Assembly (NCBI GenBank): GCA_000708835.1
Contig: DF237412.1
Span: forward strand, 6,350 to 70,349
Direction of reading: 5' to 3'
DNA from: Klebsormidium nitens
Taxonomy: Eukaryota > Streptophyta > Klebsormidiophyceae > Klebsormidiales > Klebsormidiaceae
DNA: 64,000 nucleotides
Part shown: one piece after another, positions 24,701 through 37,000 of the stretch
Layout of the letters: each line of letters opens with the position of its first letter
Position numbering within the stretch: position 1 is the first letter of the stretch
The notes under the pieces: generated by a model
The model's database searches: none
Told to the model about the DNA's origin: nothing
Seen by the model: the letters and a program-made list of their open reading frames with translations, nothing else
Translations under genes and position numbers: made by a program

Positions 24701-24831
24701 GCAACGACCCGTCGGTCTCCGCTTCGTTCCACGGGCAACTGTGGGATGCAAAGTTGACCGGGGAACTGCAACAGCTTCTGTGGATCCTGCGCGCGCTGTC
24801 CCTGAAGCAGAGCGCGGCACGCGCCTCGTAG
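21711..24831 (+). CDS. Uncharacterised multi-exon protein
   Basis: Start and some junctions unresolved. Clear coding blocks: about 21711-22332, a Ser/Pro-rich then acidic segment ending in an ordered helix (HLLAFHREIEELKGPEHAET, MKLLRRYLDYVVGPLSTN) before GTAAGT; 22827-22919, after CCACAG, reading DRRTQLEFMIKAYEFEPLVL before GTAAGT; coding sequence within about 23300-24021, clearest at 23760-24021 (FKPGGDLSTVASTVESFIFG; CDQGLCDWLLKGWKGRLPPP), with donor GAG/GTGAGT; and the last exon 24525-24831 after CCCGCAG. The last junction is in phase and the final exon reads CLRIQGDDYCLSAALFAWRE to a Leu-rich end (LQQLLWILRALSLKQ) and a TAG. The protein looks all-helical after a disordered N-terminus. 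No catalytic motif, signal peptide or known domain is recognised. At least one internal exon between 22332 and 22827 is missing from this model because the direct join gives a stop. Confidence 0.6.
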
Positions 24832-25208
24832 ACATGAGAGTATCTGGCCAAGATTTCGTTGAGCTTGAACAAACCGGTGGTGTGAAGTCGTAGAAGCTCA
24901 AAGATCAGGTTTGGATCCTTTGGAATGTTAGCATTCATAAGCGTGACAGTCTGAGAATTTTGCTTATTGCCTAAGTTGATTTGTGCTATTGGCAGTAGAC
25001 GGACTGCAGACCCAGGATTGATGAGCTAGGAACGAATTGCTGGACATCGCAGTACATCCTCATCAGGGAGTTGTTCTTAGCTTCAAGTGTGTGCATGTGA
25101 AATAGATTGACGACACCATTGAGTGTTAATAACGTGGCCATAAATTAGAGTGCAACTCTTAACAGGACTTCCCATGCACCACGAGCACATGTATCGAGGC
25201 CGGAATGA
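24832..25208. other. Spacer, nothing recognised
   Basis: 3' flank of the preceding gene; no coding or repeat signal seen. Confidence 0.35.
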
Positions 25209-26130
25209 TATTATGGTTCGCCCTGATTCCGTCGACAAGAAGATGCCCCACAAGCGGGAAATTCACTAGCTGCTTTGGGCGATAAGGTATGCAGACCTTA
25301 GCCCATGAGATTTTCGATTATAGACATCTTAGTACCATGGAAGCATTCCAACAGAGGCCAGGCGCAACACCCGCATGGCGTTGAACAGGGATGTCCCCAT
25401 ACCCAGGCTAACAGGACTTGATCAAAGACATCCGTATTTCCTAGGCTGAGAGCTCCTCTCTTTCTCTTCCCCTTCGCCCCGGGCCGGGGTGGTGGGGTTT
25501 AAGGGCGAAGGAGCGACAATTATCTAGACAAACCAGAGTTTCTCAGCACAAGAGATGTTTTGTGCTCTGAATAATTAAGCGAGATTGGCGCATCTCGTGT
25601 GCCCAAGGTCGTGCTGATAGCCACTCGGGCCACGGAGCTCGACATCGTTTTAGTTCCGTCGCCAAAAAGCTGAGAGTGACTGACTTGACCGACCACCAAA
25701 TCATGCTTTCAACCCCTGCGATGCTAGTAGGGACCGACACGAGACACGGAAATGAGGACTCCTCGCGGATCACATTAATGGTAAGGTGAACGTTTTGGAA
25801 GACCTCGGTCAAAATGCAGTGTCGATCTAAGTTAGAGCTGACAACGTTCCTCGACGTCGCTCTTCAAAAGAATATAGACTCGATTTTCAACAGCCTTTAG
25901 ATCTTCTAAACACTCCTCGGAACAAGCACGTAGCTTTTGGCGCAGCACTGGTATAGGGTGCGCGCAACACGCTAAGGAACACGTCGCTGGCAGGACACGT
26001 CGCTCGGACGTCACGTGCAAAGCTGTTCGCATACGCACTTGGATCTGTCGCAGTGTTCAAGCTGGCCAGCAATAATATGGCCCCCGACAAACTTGTTCGG
26101 GCGCAGTACTCACATATTGCAGATCCTCCT
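25209..26130 (-). pseudogene. Decayed duplicate of the TMEM144-like transporter gene (3' half)
   Basis: The segment 25209-25385 aligns base for base with 40520-40690, the last exon of the transporter gene. In translation it begins like that exon (GLCWNASMVL against GLCWNASTVL) and then hits an in-frame stop and a small deletion. Further blocks at about 25595-25700 and 25920-26115 match intron sequence at about 40862-40930 and 41315-41445 in the same order. Because introns are included this is a genomic duplication and not a retrocopy. Extra sequence at about 25430-25540 has no counterpart and may be an insertion. Confidence 0.75.
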
Positions 26131-28943
26131 CCACCGCAACATCTGGGGCAAGTTTGGCCTCATACTTGGAAGCACTGCCGTCTTGGGAGCACTGCATGCG
26201 TTTACCCCATGTGGCTCGCAGCAACATCTAAAAAACGGGGCTGCCCGTCAATGCGAAATTGGCCCACGTGGCTATTGCACATTGAATTTGGCCGGGCATC
26301 TGGTCGCCATGTGGAACGTGTCCCACAACATTCATCTCAAGGGCGGCCTTGTAAATGGTGCAGTAGGGAAACAAAAAGTAAAACAAGACTAATTTCATGT
26401 TTGGTCCCTCGTTCGGCTATTGACCCGCCAACATGGCCTGGTCCCACGCCGGCTGTAATAGCAGACTCTGAGCCGATCCCCAGATTCCCAGCTAGCAGCT
26501 AGTGCTTGCATACCTACGCCAAATGTACTGCCAGTCACAACAGATTATGCAAAAGCTAAGGACATTGAAGCTTCATAGACATGGACGCGAGTATAATCTG
26601 GATTGTACTGCGATACGTCCTCAATCGCTCGCGACAGTGTCAATCTGATCAGGGTCATCGGCACAGCCCGGCCCCAGCCCGGCCTGCCCCTGCCGTGCCC
26701 GGGCCCAGCTGCCCATGCCGCCTTCTAAACATTTAGGGACGTCTGAGGGACGTCACGGTTATTACTAAGCGGGTAGTTGCGGCCGGTACCAAGGTGGTCT
26801 GGCACAGTACTGATCTCGCGATATATGGCTCTCCTCCGCCTCCAGGACCACAGTGCCAAGAAAACAAATAGGAAGACGTAGGACCTAGGTATGGTAGGTA
26901 CTGGCAGGTTATAACTGGCACTGCACAGGTAATTCATATTACAAGAACCAGGTAGGGACTGCAGCTCTGTTGACAAAATAGACAAAATCGACAAAGCTCG
27001 ACAAGGAATGGGAATGCATCCGAGCCATAATGCATGATCAATCTTGTCTCTCGATTTGAAGTTACGAGAAACCGTATCCGCAATTATCCTGACCCCTAGG
27101 AACTTCAGGTTCATTTAGCATCATGTGTGTGTGTGTTGGGATCTTGGGAGCATGTGGAGACACTCTGGACACTGATCAGATAATCACGAGTGACATAGGT
27201 TTTGATTGAAATCCCCGCACTGTGGGCACTAAGAGACCTAGTGTCCCATCTGGAAGGTATAATCAGCTTACTCCTAAGCTCATTAGTACACATACATCAT
27301 AGATTGTCAAAGATCTAATCAATAATACAAACCCAGGCTGCTTTGGTCCCGTTTGTTTCTGTTTCTCCGTTGCTCAGTCGATCAGTCCTTGCAGGGATCG
27401 GTCCCGTGACTACTGCCTTTGGAGCTGACTCGGAGGTCGTGACTGGGTGCCCGGTTGACGGTCCTATTATGAGATTGCGACTTAATGCATGATGGCAATC
27501 TGACGTACATTTTCACCTGTTGTAAGGTTTTTAAATGTGCCAACTGGCAATCGACCTCAGATTCCTCAACCAATCAGATCGAACGAGCCGTACTCTAGTC
27601 TCTGTCATATGATCGCATGCTGACGTTGCAATTGGCGGGATTTCATGGGTGCATGCTCGGGAGTCGGAACTTAAAGATTGTATGAACATCCGGGACAGGA
27701 TTCTGCCCCGGGGGGCATCTCAGACCCGGGGCTCCACCCTGGGGCCAGTAGACTGCTTTTGCAGGTCGCAGGTTTTGGTCGGGGCAAGCAGTCCCTGGGG
27801 TCTGCTCTTACCCGGGCTACTGCAAAACAGCTTCGGGGATACTCTGCGCCGGTCATTCGGCGCCCCGATCGCATCTGCGCGGCTCGGAAGTCGGAACCCG
27901 TCACGTTCCGTTCAGGCTGTACCTCGTGAATCTGACGCAAAACCGGTACTAGACGTGAGTCAGCCCGAAGAGTGCACCTACGACAGAACAAGCTATGGCC
28001 ACGGAAGTGCCCGGGGGTCGGGTACAGATTCAGGGGTTTGCAGTGTGTCTTCAATAATTGGGCTGCAAACTGCAGAGCCAGTGCTTCTTCCATGGTTTAG
28101 GTCTCTTTAGTTTCGGCTTCCCCCGGGCAAATTGCTCAACATGTACTTGAGAATCGAGGCTCTCAATCCGGTGAGTCCGAAACCGGTTTGCCGCTCTACA
28201 GGATTACGGCTGCCGGCCGCGAATGTAGGTAATATTTAACACGCATCGTCACGCAAGCCCTTGCCAAGCCCTGCCATGAGCCAATGCCAAGCCTTCAAGG
28301 CTGGATCATTGCATGTATGCCAGCGCCCGGTTCCCAGCTTCAAGGGTTGCAATCATCATTAGCCTTGATGATTGCAACCCACTAGCCGCCGCCGCCAACC
28401 GGGCTGCCATCCTTGGGCGTACACATAATTTGCCCTTTTTAAGGTAGCTACACAGGTAGCTGAAATAATTTACCGTATGCATGGGCTGCACCACTTTGGG
28501 CCCCCCAGAGCTTTTCAATGTACAGATGATACCGTACGTGCACCGGCCGTCTGGCGACGGCGGGGGCTTGCCTCTTCCGACTATTCGAACGGCTGGAAAT
28601 CAGCACACAGAGACGACCGGGGCCCTGCATGCTCTAGTGCGGGCGCGCCGGACGGCCAAGTCATGCTTATTCCGGGGGGCAAGTACACAGGTTTCCTCCC
28701 GAGCCTCGAAGTTTCGACGTCGGTACCCTTCCATGCACGAACTTCGACGGCGAAGCTGTCGAAGCACACGTGCTTATGACTGAGCGGCGACCAAATTCGT
28801 CGCATAAACAAACGGAACCGCACGATAAATCATCGACGGACGACCCCAAACGCCCAGCCAGGGCTCTAGCGCAGGCAGCACCCAACCCAATAATTGCCAA
28901 CCGCATTTAAAACCAACAAATGCTGGTCGCCCAACACAACTGC
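26131..28943. other. Gene-poor spacer with GC-rich stretches
   Basis: No gene model. A GC-rich, partly repetitive tract at about 26655-26725 (GCCCGGCCCCAGCCCGGCC) resembles the islands near 10.7, 18.6 and 57.7 kb. A plus open frame at 27649-28110 (153 codons) lies in GC-rich sequence where both strands are open and is probably chance. Confidence 0.35.
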
Positions 28944-29157
28944 ACGTCGAAATACTGGCAACGCTCGCTTGCACTAAGAGCCGCTTGCACTAAGATACGT
29001 AGCTCCCGGGCACCCAAACTAAAACCCTAACCAAACAAACAACGCGCTCCGCACCCGTACCCACCCTAACCCCCAGACTAACCCCACCCGTCCCCCGGGT
29101 GCCTATCTTAGTGCAAGCTGCTCTTAGTGCAAGCTAGCGTTGCCGGAGTCACGTCGA
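28944..29157. repeat. Inverted repeat with four internal motif copies
   Basis: The left arm, about 28944-29015, is the reverse complement of the right arm, about 29094-29157, with a few mismatches and small indels; the spacer is about 80 bp. Each arm holds two direct copies of GCTTGCACTAAGA, so the element has four copies, two in each orientation. The spacer contains CCCTAAC-type words. Fainter inverted similarity extends outward (around 28760-28790 and 29180-29225), suggesting these are the inner parts of a longer decayed terminal-inverted-repeat element. No open frame inside. Confidence 0.8.
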
Positions 29158-30763
29158 ACATAAATTTGGCGACAGCTAACCACAACGCCCCACAAAGCAT
29201 GTCGCCAGAATAACAAGCACGTCTCGACGCGAAGTCGAGCATCTACGCCGCTCCGCGCGCCAGTCTGCCATAAGTCTGACAATTTATATGGGAGGTATTC
29301 TCTTCTTTCCTGTACGTTTTATCGTCGAATGTCGGCCAATCGAGCAAGGTCGAAGCGCCTCGATCGCCAGGGCCGCGTCGCGGCGTCGTACAGTGCCGAA
29401 ATCGGCGTCCCCTATGTCTCCCCTCTTCCGGAGGAAGAGGCAAGCCAATATACCTAGAACTTGAAGGGACTCGGGGAGTGCTTGAATTCTCACAAAAGAC
29501 AAGGATGCCTCTGGCGCCAAGTAGGTACGTCCACAGCATGGATCCAGACAAAACAAGTCATGTACGACAGGTGCTGAATACCAGCCTGCTGCATGGGTGA
29601 TCAAGAGCTACGTACCTAGCTAGCTCTGACCACTGGCACCAACTTATGCAAACTTTTCCAACGGCAGGGATGAGGTTATCAGTCGAGTAAGACAACCGCA
29701 GAACCTTAGCATTTACACACGGGCCTGCTGAGACCAAACACTCGCAGCTGCTGGCAGGGACGGATTGCACTTACGCCTGGAAGCAACGCAACCCAGGACG
29801 TAGCTGTGACTGCCTGCCATTGTTCACCAGCAATGCAGTCTTCCTGCAATCCTCTACATGTAGCTGTGTAGTTGATTGCTTGGTAAGAAGTCTGACAGCG
29901 GGCCTCCAGATTAGTCCCAGCTGAGGTCTGCTTCCACAACGCAATTTCAGCTCAACTGGTCGCTGTGTGCAGAGGAGACGTGAGTTTTCCTATGACCCCA
30001 TTCTCTGCTCGGGCCACAGAGTTGAACTTACTCTTTCAACTAGGAACCCAAAAGTCCATTTGTGAACCAAGAGGAGGCGGGGCAGTCTACCAAAACTGCT
30101 ACAGCAGTGTGCAGAGCTCCAATCGCTGCTGCAAGGGTAAGACCTTTTACATGGATCTGCTATATCAGTTCTGCTAGATCTGCTTTCAAGAAGCAGTGCA
30201 TGCATGCATTACGTCATTTATCAATGCAAACTGGCAAAGTGGGCATGCTCCCAGTTCCAGAAGGTCCGTAGACAATCTCAGTCAAATTTCAGAAAGCCTC
30301 GAGAGATGGGATGGATGCAGACTGTCACCAAAGGTTTCAGAAGTCTTGTGACCAGATTGGATGTTCAAATGTGAAGGAATGCTTGGGATCTACCATTCAT
30401 GGGATTGCAGTCATGGTCGAATTGGACTCTCAGCATTGCGTTCCATCTGCCAAGGAGTTAGGACCGCCAGTTACTCCCATAATAGGTGTACAGTTGCCTT
30501 CAACGTGCTTAGGACTCATATGCATTGCGGTTGAACATCCAATAACAAACATGTAGACCTGGAAGGTTTGTGGCACCCTACTCCTTCAAGGCAGCTCATA
30601 TGACCACATTCAAAGATGAGATCTAGTTAATGTCCTTATGCATAGAGTTGCGCTCAGTCTGCTCCCAGCTGCAACCAGCTTCTTCTCATAAGCATCTTCT
30701 TGTTTAGTCACAAATGGCCTCAGCATTCAAGCTACTCACAAGCGCAGCCGCGCAGAATGCAGT
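29158..30763. other. Spacer, nothing recognised
   Basis: No convincing exon or repeat on either strand apart from faint outer similarity of the inverted repeat near 29180-29225. Confidence 0.35.
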
Positions 30764-30911
30764 CTTTTCCACTCCTTTCCGGGGCACTCCCCCGTATCTA
30801 TCAGGCTTCTTCTCACCTTGTCACCGTCAGCATACAGTCTACTCATGAGCTCATGTGCCAACGGTTGGGCGTAATCTAGCCTTTTCCTCTCCTTCCAGGG
30901 GCACTCCCCCG
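30764..30911 (+). repeat. Pair of about 31-bp direct repeats upstream of the fusion gene
   Basis: 30764-30794 and 30881-30911 share nearly all positions, including GGGGCACTCCCCCG, itself a near palindrome. They lie 120-270 bp before the ATG at 31031 and could be a duplicated promoter element or 5' UTR motif. Confidence 0.65.
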
Positions 30912-31030
30912 CTTGAGTTCACGCACAACTGCTGCAACTGAGAAGCTCTTGGGTGTTCTGCAATCCAGGCTGTCACTAAGCAAGCAGTGACAGTTCAAAA
31001 CAGCATTTGTGCTTGGAAATAGCTTCCATC

Positions 31031-34000
31031 ATGCCGATGACAAGCAGTTCCTCTGGCAGCTCAACAGAGTCTTGGGACTTTTCAACCACTAGCAGTGAGG
31101 ACCTTGAGGACCTGCAGCTGGTTGTAGAGCCAGACGTGCTCGATCGCTGCGGGAAGAGGATCAAGTGCGCCTTCTTCTCACACAGTCTGCAGGTAGGAAA
31201 TACATTGAGTGTGAATATCAATGTCTCCTCTGCTCGCTGTGTGTGTGGCTGCAAGTCTTAAGCAGGGCAACAGTTGGTCCACTTGTATGCAGGCAGATCT
31301 ATCTCTGTTATCATGTTGGACAAGGGTTGCTTATGATGTTTGGACCGACAGGCGGACTGTCAAGCTGTAGACAAAGTGTGTTGGAAGTCGAGGGCACGCT
31401 TTTGAAAAAGCTGTCTTAAGATCTCGGTAGAATAATTGTCAATGCGTCAGTTATGACAGGGTGCAGAAGCCGTTTGAATTCCTCTAATCATCAAGTGCTT
31501 AAACTGCTCAGGTTAACTGTTGTTAAGGGCTCAAGGGCAGCTGTCCAAAGTTTTCCTTTCAGATCCGAAGGACTTTCTGCAAGGGGAAAAGAGAGACGCA
31601 TTGGAAGATCCCTGCTCAGTCCAGTGGCTCTGCCTGAGAAAAAGTGTCTTGCAAGTGATTCTGCAAACTCACCTATCCACTGTGTGCTGCAGCGAAACGG
31701 CGCGAATGTATACCTGCTGCACCTATGTAGCTGGCTGATTGACGAATTTGAGGTGGACCTGGTTTCACCCAAGGTGGGAACTTTCACCACTCAACCTCTT
31801 AAGAACGCCGTCCAGACAAGGAGCACTTCATAAAGCCTCTTTCCGAAGGTTTGGAGAGGGGTTCGTTGAGACAAAGTAACTGGACAATCTAAAGTACAGA
31901 AGACTTGAACACATCTTGAACATGTCTGCAGAAGACTTGAACACGTCTTACATGTCTGCTGGAGGTCGCATTTATCACTGGCCTACGCCCTTGTCAACAA
32001 CGGCCCTGAATATTTGAAGGCAACTTGAGAGAACAGAAGCCTTCTGAATATGAATCGTTCTTATTTTGCACAGTCCGCAGAAAGTCAAAAGTCACTGCGA
32101 AGATGACACGCAAGCTCAAGCTATTCGAAGAATCATAACGCTGAAAGCGTACATGACCATGTCTCTCTGGCACACGTGTAGTGTACCTCAGCGTTCGATG
32201 GTAGACGACCAGATTTTCATGGCATCACACGTGCCACCTCCAGACTTCACTGCAGATGCTCTGCTTCACTTTGCAGGATGGACCTATGCGGGCTGACTTC
32301 GAGGCGCTTGGCGTGAATTGCAGTGCCATCAGCCCTTCCAAGGAGAATCACCGAGAAAGGCAACTCCTGAAGCAGGTGCAATGCTGCTTCGACCCCACCA
32401 TTCCCCCTGTCACTGATGCAGCAAATGCAACTCAATTTTGCTATACCGATTGACTCTAGATCAAGCTTAGATGTGGTTGCGCACAGTCCAGGCACAAGCC
32501 AGAACGGAACTTTCTCACCTGCCGCCCATGCTGCGGCACTGTCAGATGTGCAGTGGCACGTGTGATCCGTGTTACTCTGAAAGGCCTGAGACTTCGCGCT
32601 CATCCTCGGACATCGCACGAGGTGTTCGTCCGTCTCTTGGATGCTCTGGCCAGCAAGCTTAAATTGCGAAGCTTCACCTTTTCAGCAGAAAGATAGCTGG
32701 AAGCGACCGTAGTTGATGCAGTCGTTAGAAAAGCAAAGCTTTACTGCCTGAGGGAAAGGGCTCGGGATAAAAGGGCTTGGGATTGTGCTGGCATTGCTTC
32801 ATGTTGCAAAAGAATAGTCGCAGACTTCCATCTTGTGATATGGAACTCAAAAGATGGTTTTTGGCTGTTAGGCTGGTCACTTTAGGTTTTTTTCCTTCGA
32901 GGTTCTTCTGGACCTTTTCAAAGACCATTGTTTTTGAAGCTTGCCCTACTTCGACCGTTGTGAACATGCCTGCCGTTCCAGAATAAACCGAGGACCGTTG
33001 TATCAGTTGATCTGACAGTTCAGCTTGCCGTGCACTGTCTAGGCAGCTTTTTGTCGGGTCCGCTTGATGAATGCTGTTACTTTCTCACAGCCGCTGCAGA
33101 CTGTGACTTTGTAAGCTGCTCCAAAATGACTCTGTTTCCTCTTCATTCATAGTGATGTTCATGCTCATGGAAACATATACTTTGAACTCTTTCACCTCTC
33201 GTAAGACGTTGAAGGTTGGAATATATCAGTGACACTGGAATTCGCACCAACCAATCTACGTTGATCTGCAAATATAGGCGCAGTACACTTTTGTCCTCTG
33301 CAACACCATCATGCGCGCGGAGGTGGCGGTCATTGCTGAGGAGATGGGCACCCCGTGCGTGTGGGTAGTGCACGAGGCGTGGCCGCAGGACCAGTTCGAG
33401 TACTACGCAAAGGAAGTCTTCCTCATGGATCACGTGAGTCGATCAAGCTCGTGCTCTGGGGCCTTCTTTGACGTTCCTGTCCCAAGCCCTTTGGTAGGAA
33501 AGAGGGACGCCGTGTTTAGTAGTGTGGTAAAGTCTGTATTCTCTTGTACTCTTACACTGCTGACATATCTGACCTTTTTGTCTTTCCTGTTGCTACTGCG
33601 TGCTGCAGATCGACTCCGCCCTGCTGCACAGAGCTTTCAGTCTCTGCACTCGCATCATCTTCCCTGCCAATGTTCAAAAGGAGCTGTACGCGGGTCTGTA
33701 CAAGGACGGGGCTGCCCTATGCATCTACAATGGTGAGAGCAGTGTACCCTTGCTTTTACCGCTTCGCTTGGCAGTCAAAACGTATCGACTAGTGACGGAT
33801 TGGTACGCCGCGCCAAAAGCATTGAATTGATTCGTCATTTGCGTACTGGAAAGTCAATTTGCTGCCTGGGAAGCGCCCCCTGTTCTCCCTTCATTTGAAG
33901 TTTACTCAGAGCTTGATCCTCCTCGGTTTCGATCTGTTACAGCTGGTATCAATCGTCGCGTATCAGCCCCGCTTTGAGTCCGTTGCAGCAGCATCACCGT

Positions 34001-37000
34001 CCCCCTTCAACCTGATTACATCTCAGCTAGCCCCGCTAAACTCTCTGATCCGGTAATTCCTCACAGGGGAGGCTTCCTATAACATATTGGATTCTGTTAG
34101 AGTTGCTCTTTCGTTGATTGTCTTCCCCGCGTTGCGCTTCCGCGTTGCGCTTCTACTAGATTCTCGGTTTCATTTCCTTCCTCCACTATAACCCCAATCT
34201 TCTGACTGTCCGAGGTTCTTCCATCGCGCTAGGTGGATATATTCGTGTACCTGGCGCTCTGACTTACGCCTGGCCCACCCCTCTCTTTCCGTTCCCAACG
34301 GAAAGCATGTCCGCCGCAAGCCTGGCAATCACTTTATTACCATAGACTAATCTCTGTGTGTCTGCGCCTGACTCACAGGTATCCCATTGGACGCCATTGA
34401 CGAGTTCGTGAAGAGCAACACCCGGGAAGAGGTTCGCTACGCAATGGGATACGAACCAGACGACTTTCTCATCGTGCAGGTGGGTCTCGTTGAAAGGCAG
34501 GATGAAAGTTCTGAATGCGGCTTCATGCCTTGGCAATTGGAAAGGATGTAAGCATCATCATCGGGAGTATATGTCACAAGTTTTAATGGAAGGCCGCGCT
34601 GATAGAACCAAGGTCGTGCTGTTGATGACGGCAGCAGGTCACGTTTTGAACCCTTAGCACGGTGCGACAACCTTCTGGACCTTAAAGACCTCTCTATCTA
34701 TTCTACGTGGTTTGTCCTGTAGCAATCGAGCGGTTTGGAAACCAGCTTCACATTGCGTTATGGTGCCCTCTCGACAGGTTGGCACCGTGTGCAACCGCAA
34801 AGGTCAGCTGTACTCCGCTAAGGCCTTCGTCAAACTGGTCGAGGCGGGGGCGCATCCCAACGCCAAGTTGCTCATGGTCGGCGCACGCTACATCCGCGAT
34901 CACGAGATCAAGTACATCGACGAAATCAACGCTGTGGTCGCCAAAGCGGGTCTGCAAGACAGGGTCAAGATTTTAGACTGCCAGGATGATGTCTTCCCGG
35001 TAAGGCTTCTTGGTGAATCTATGCGCGTCATTCAAAGTGGCCTGCTGAGGCGAAATGACGAGTCTGGCCATGAATCAATTTCAGATAGCTACTGACCATC
35101 ACAAAGGGTCAATGCGTTTGCGGCCTGCATTTGTAAGTCGAGTTGCGGACACGGAGAAGGTCCTTACTCTGACCAGGAATGGATCGTTGTTGAGAAAACC
35201 CAGTTTGATCAAGCTTCCCATAGAATGTGTTTCTCTTTCTTCTTTCTTGAACCTTAAAGAGACGCTGCTTCTCAGGCTCGCTCTTTGTCTTGGCTAAGTT
35301 GCGTCTTTATCACGTATCAAGCGACAGGCTAGATAAGTGCAGCAGAATCCCCATGCCTTTATCGTCGAAGTACACGTGTTTGGAGGGATTCAGAAGGGTA
35401 CTATTTTGGGTCAGCTCTCTTTGCCCTGTAGGATTTTGCGGCCGATCGACGTCAAGCTCTGCAATCTCGGCGTCTGGCCAAAGCTGAAAGTGCTCACACT
35501 GTTCTTTTGTGCTTTTTTCAGTTCTACCTGGCAGCGGACGTGGTGCTTCAACCGTCTCTCAACGAGGTTCTGCCGCTATGCATCTGCGAGGCGATGGCCT
35601 TCGAGCGACCGGTTATCGCCACCAGAATCGATGGCATCCCCGAGGCTCTTGATCACCACAGAGAGGGGTTGCTGATCCCGCCCGCTGATGAGGTACATTG
35701 CCCCTTATCTGCTGCCACGTGTCGGCGCCGTGACTGGAACCGGTGCGACCACAGGCGATGTGCGTGTGTTTAATTATGGACGTACCCAAGGTTTCCAGGC
35801 GAAGCTGCTTGTCAATAAGCGGATGCACCGATGCAGTGGCGCTGTCGTGTTACAGCTCCTCTCTTTGCCGCATTTTGTATGGATTTTCGCTTCTTTCGTT
35901 GAGCCCTTTCTGATTTCCTGCCCAGAAGGGTCCGCCTATATCTCCCCGGAATGAGTACGCATGTCATCCACAGTCGGTGCGCTACTCTGACTTCTGAGAA
36001 TGTCTTGGATTGTGCTGACGGCATGTCCTTCACTGTATGACGTCACAGGTCGCCCTCAAACTGGCCATAAAGTCTCTAGTGGACAACGAGGATGAGCGCG
36101 TGAGGCTGGGTGTCAACGGGCGGAAGAGGGTGCAAGAGCAATTCAGCTACCGCAACATGATCAACCAGGTAAGAGTGCTAGAGAGTCAGGACTGATGTTT
36201 TTGGCAAGAAAAAGTTATTTGATCAGCATACAAGGTGGCATGCGAGGAAAACCTACTTTAAATCGCCGTTCAGTAGGCAGAGTGCATAATCAAGAGGCCC
36301 AGCTTCCACCTGCTCTCAAGTGATCCAGAAGGTAGTCGCCACATTTTGGCACCCGCGTGCAGATCAAGCACGCCATTCTCTAGTGGTAACTGCCTGTTGT
36401 TCGTCCTGACAATTTCCGCCAAGAGGTGCCTCCTTCGCCGCGTGTATGATGCGTTTATTCCGCTCTATTCGCGCTTATTTCTTTTGCTTCTCCACTGGTG
36501 GCCACAGTACAAGGACTTCATCAACAACATCGTGGAGAACGATGTTCGAGTACAGACGCCCGTCCGCACGCCGAGCACGACACGCGGATTCAAGCAGTGG
36601 GAGGATACCGTTACAGGTGAGCTTTCGTCGCCAGTCTTTTGAGCATGACTGAGCTCGTACTTAAGTGCAAGTTTGTCCTGGACGGGTGTTCAGATGCCCC
36701 TCAGTAATCCGCGATGTCTGCGGCAGCTACAGTTCCAAACCGGTGGAGCAGCACTTAGAACAGACGGACTGGTCCATTCCAAGCGGTATCCTCCCATGAC
36801 GCTTGATGCCGGTCGGTGTCTCACTATTTTCGCGTAGGATGACGGCAGCTTTGGCCGTAAAGGACCTCCAAATGGCTGCAAGATAGAAAGTGCGGTTCGT
36901 TTAGTTCAGCAAGTTATCTGATGTTTGTCTTGGAACTGTTTTACAGTGTTGGTAGACTTGGACAATACCGTGGTGGACTGGGACAAGGAGTTTACCAAGC

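Noticed and set aside
27649-28110. 153-codon plus-strand open frame
   Set aside because: Opposite strand is equally open, composition is Gly/Ser/Arg-rich and no domain or splice context supports it.
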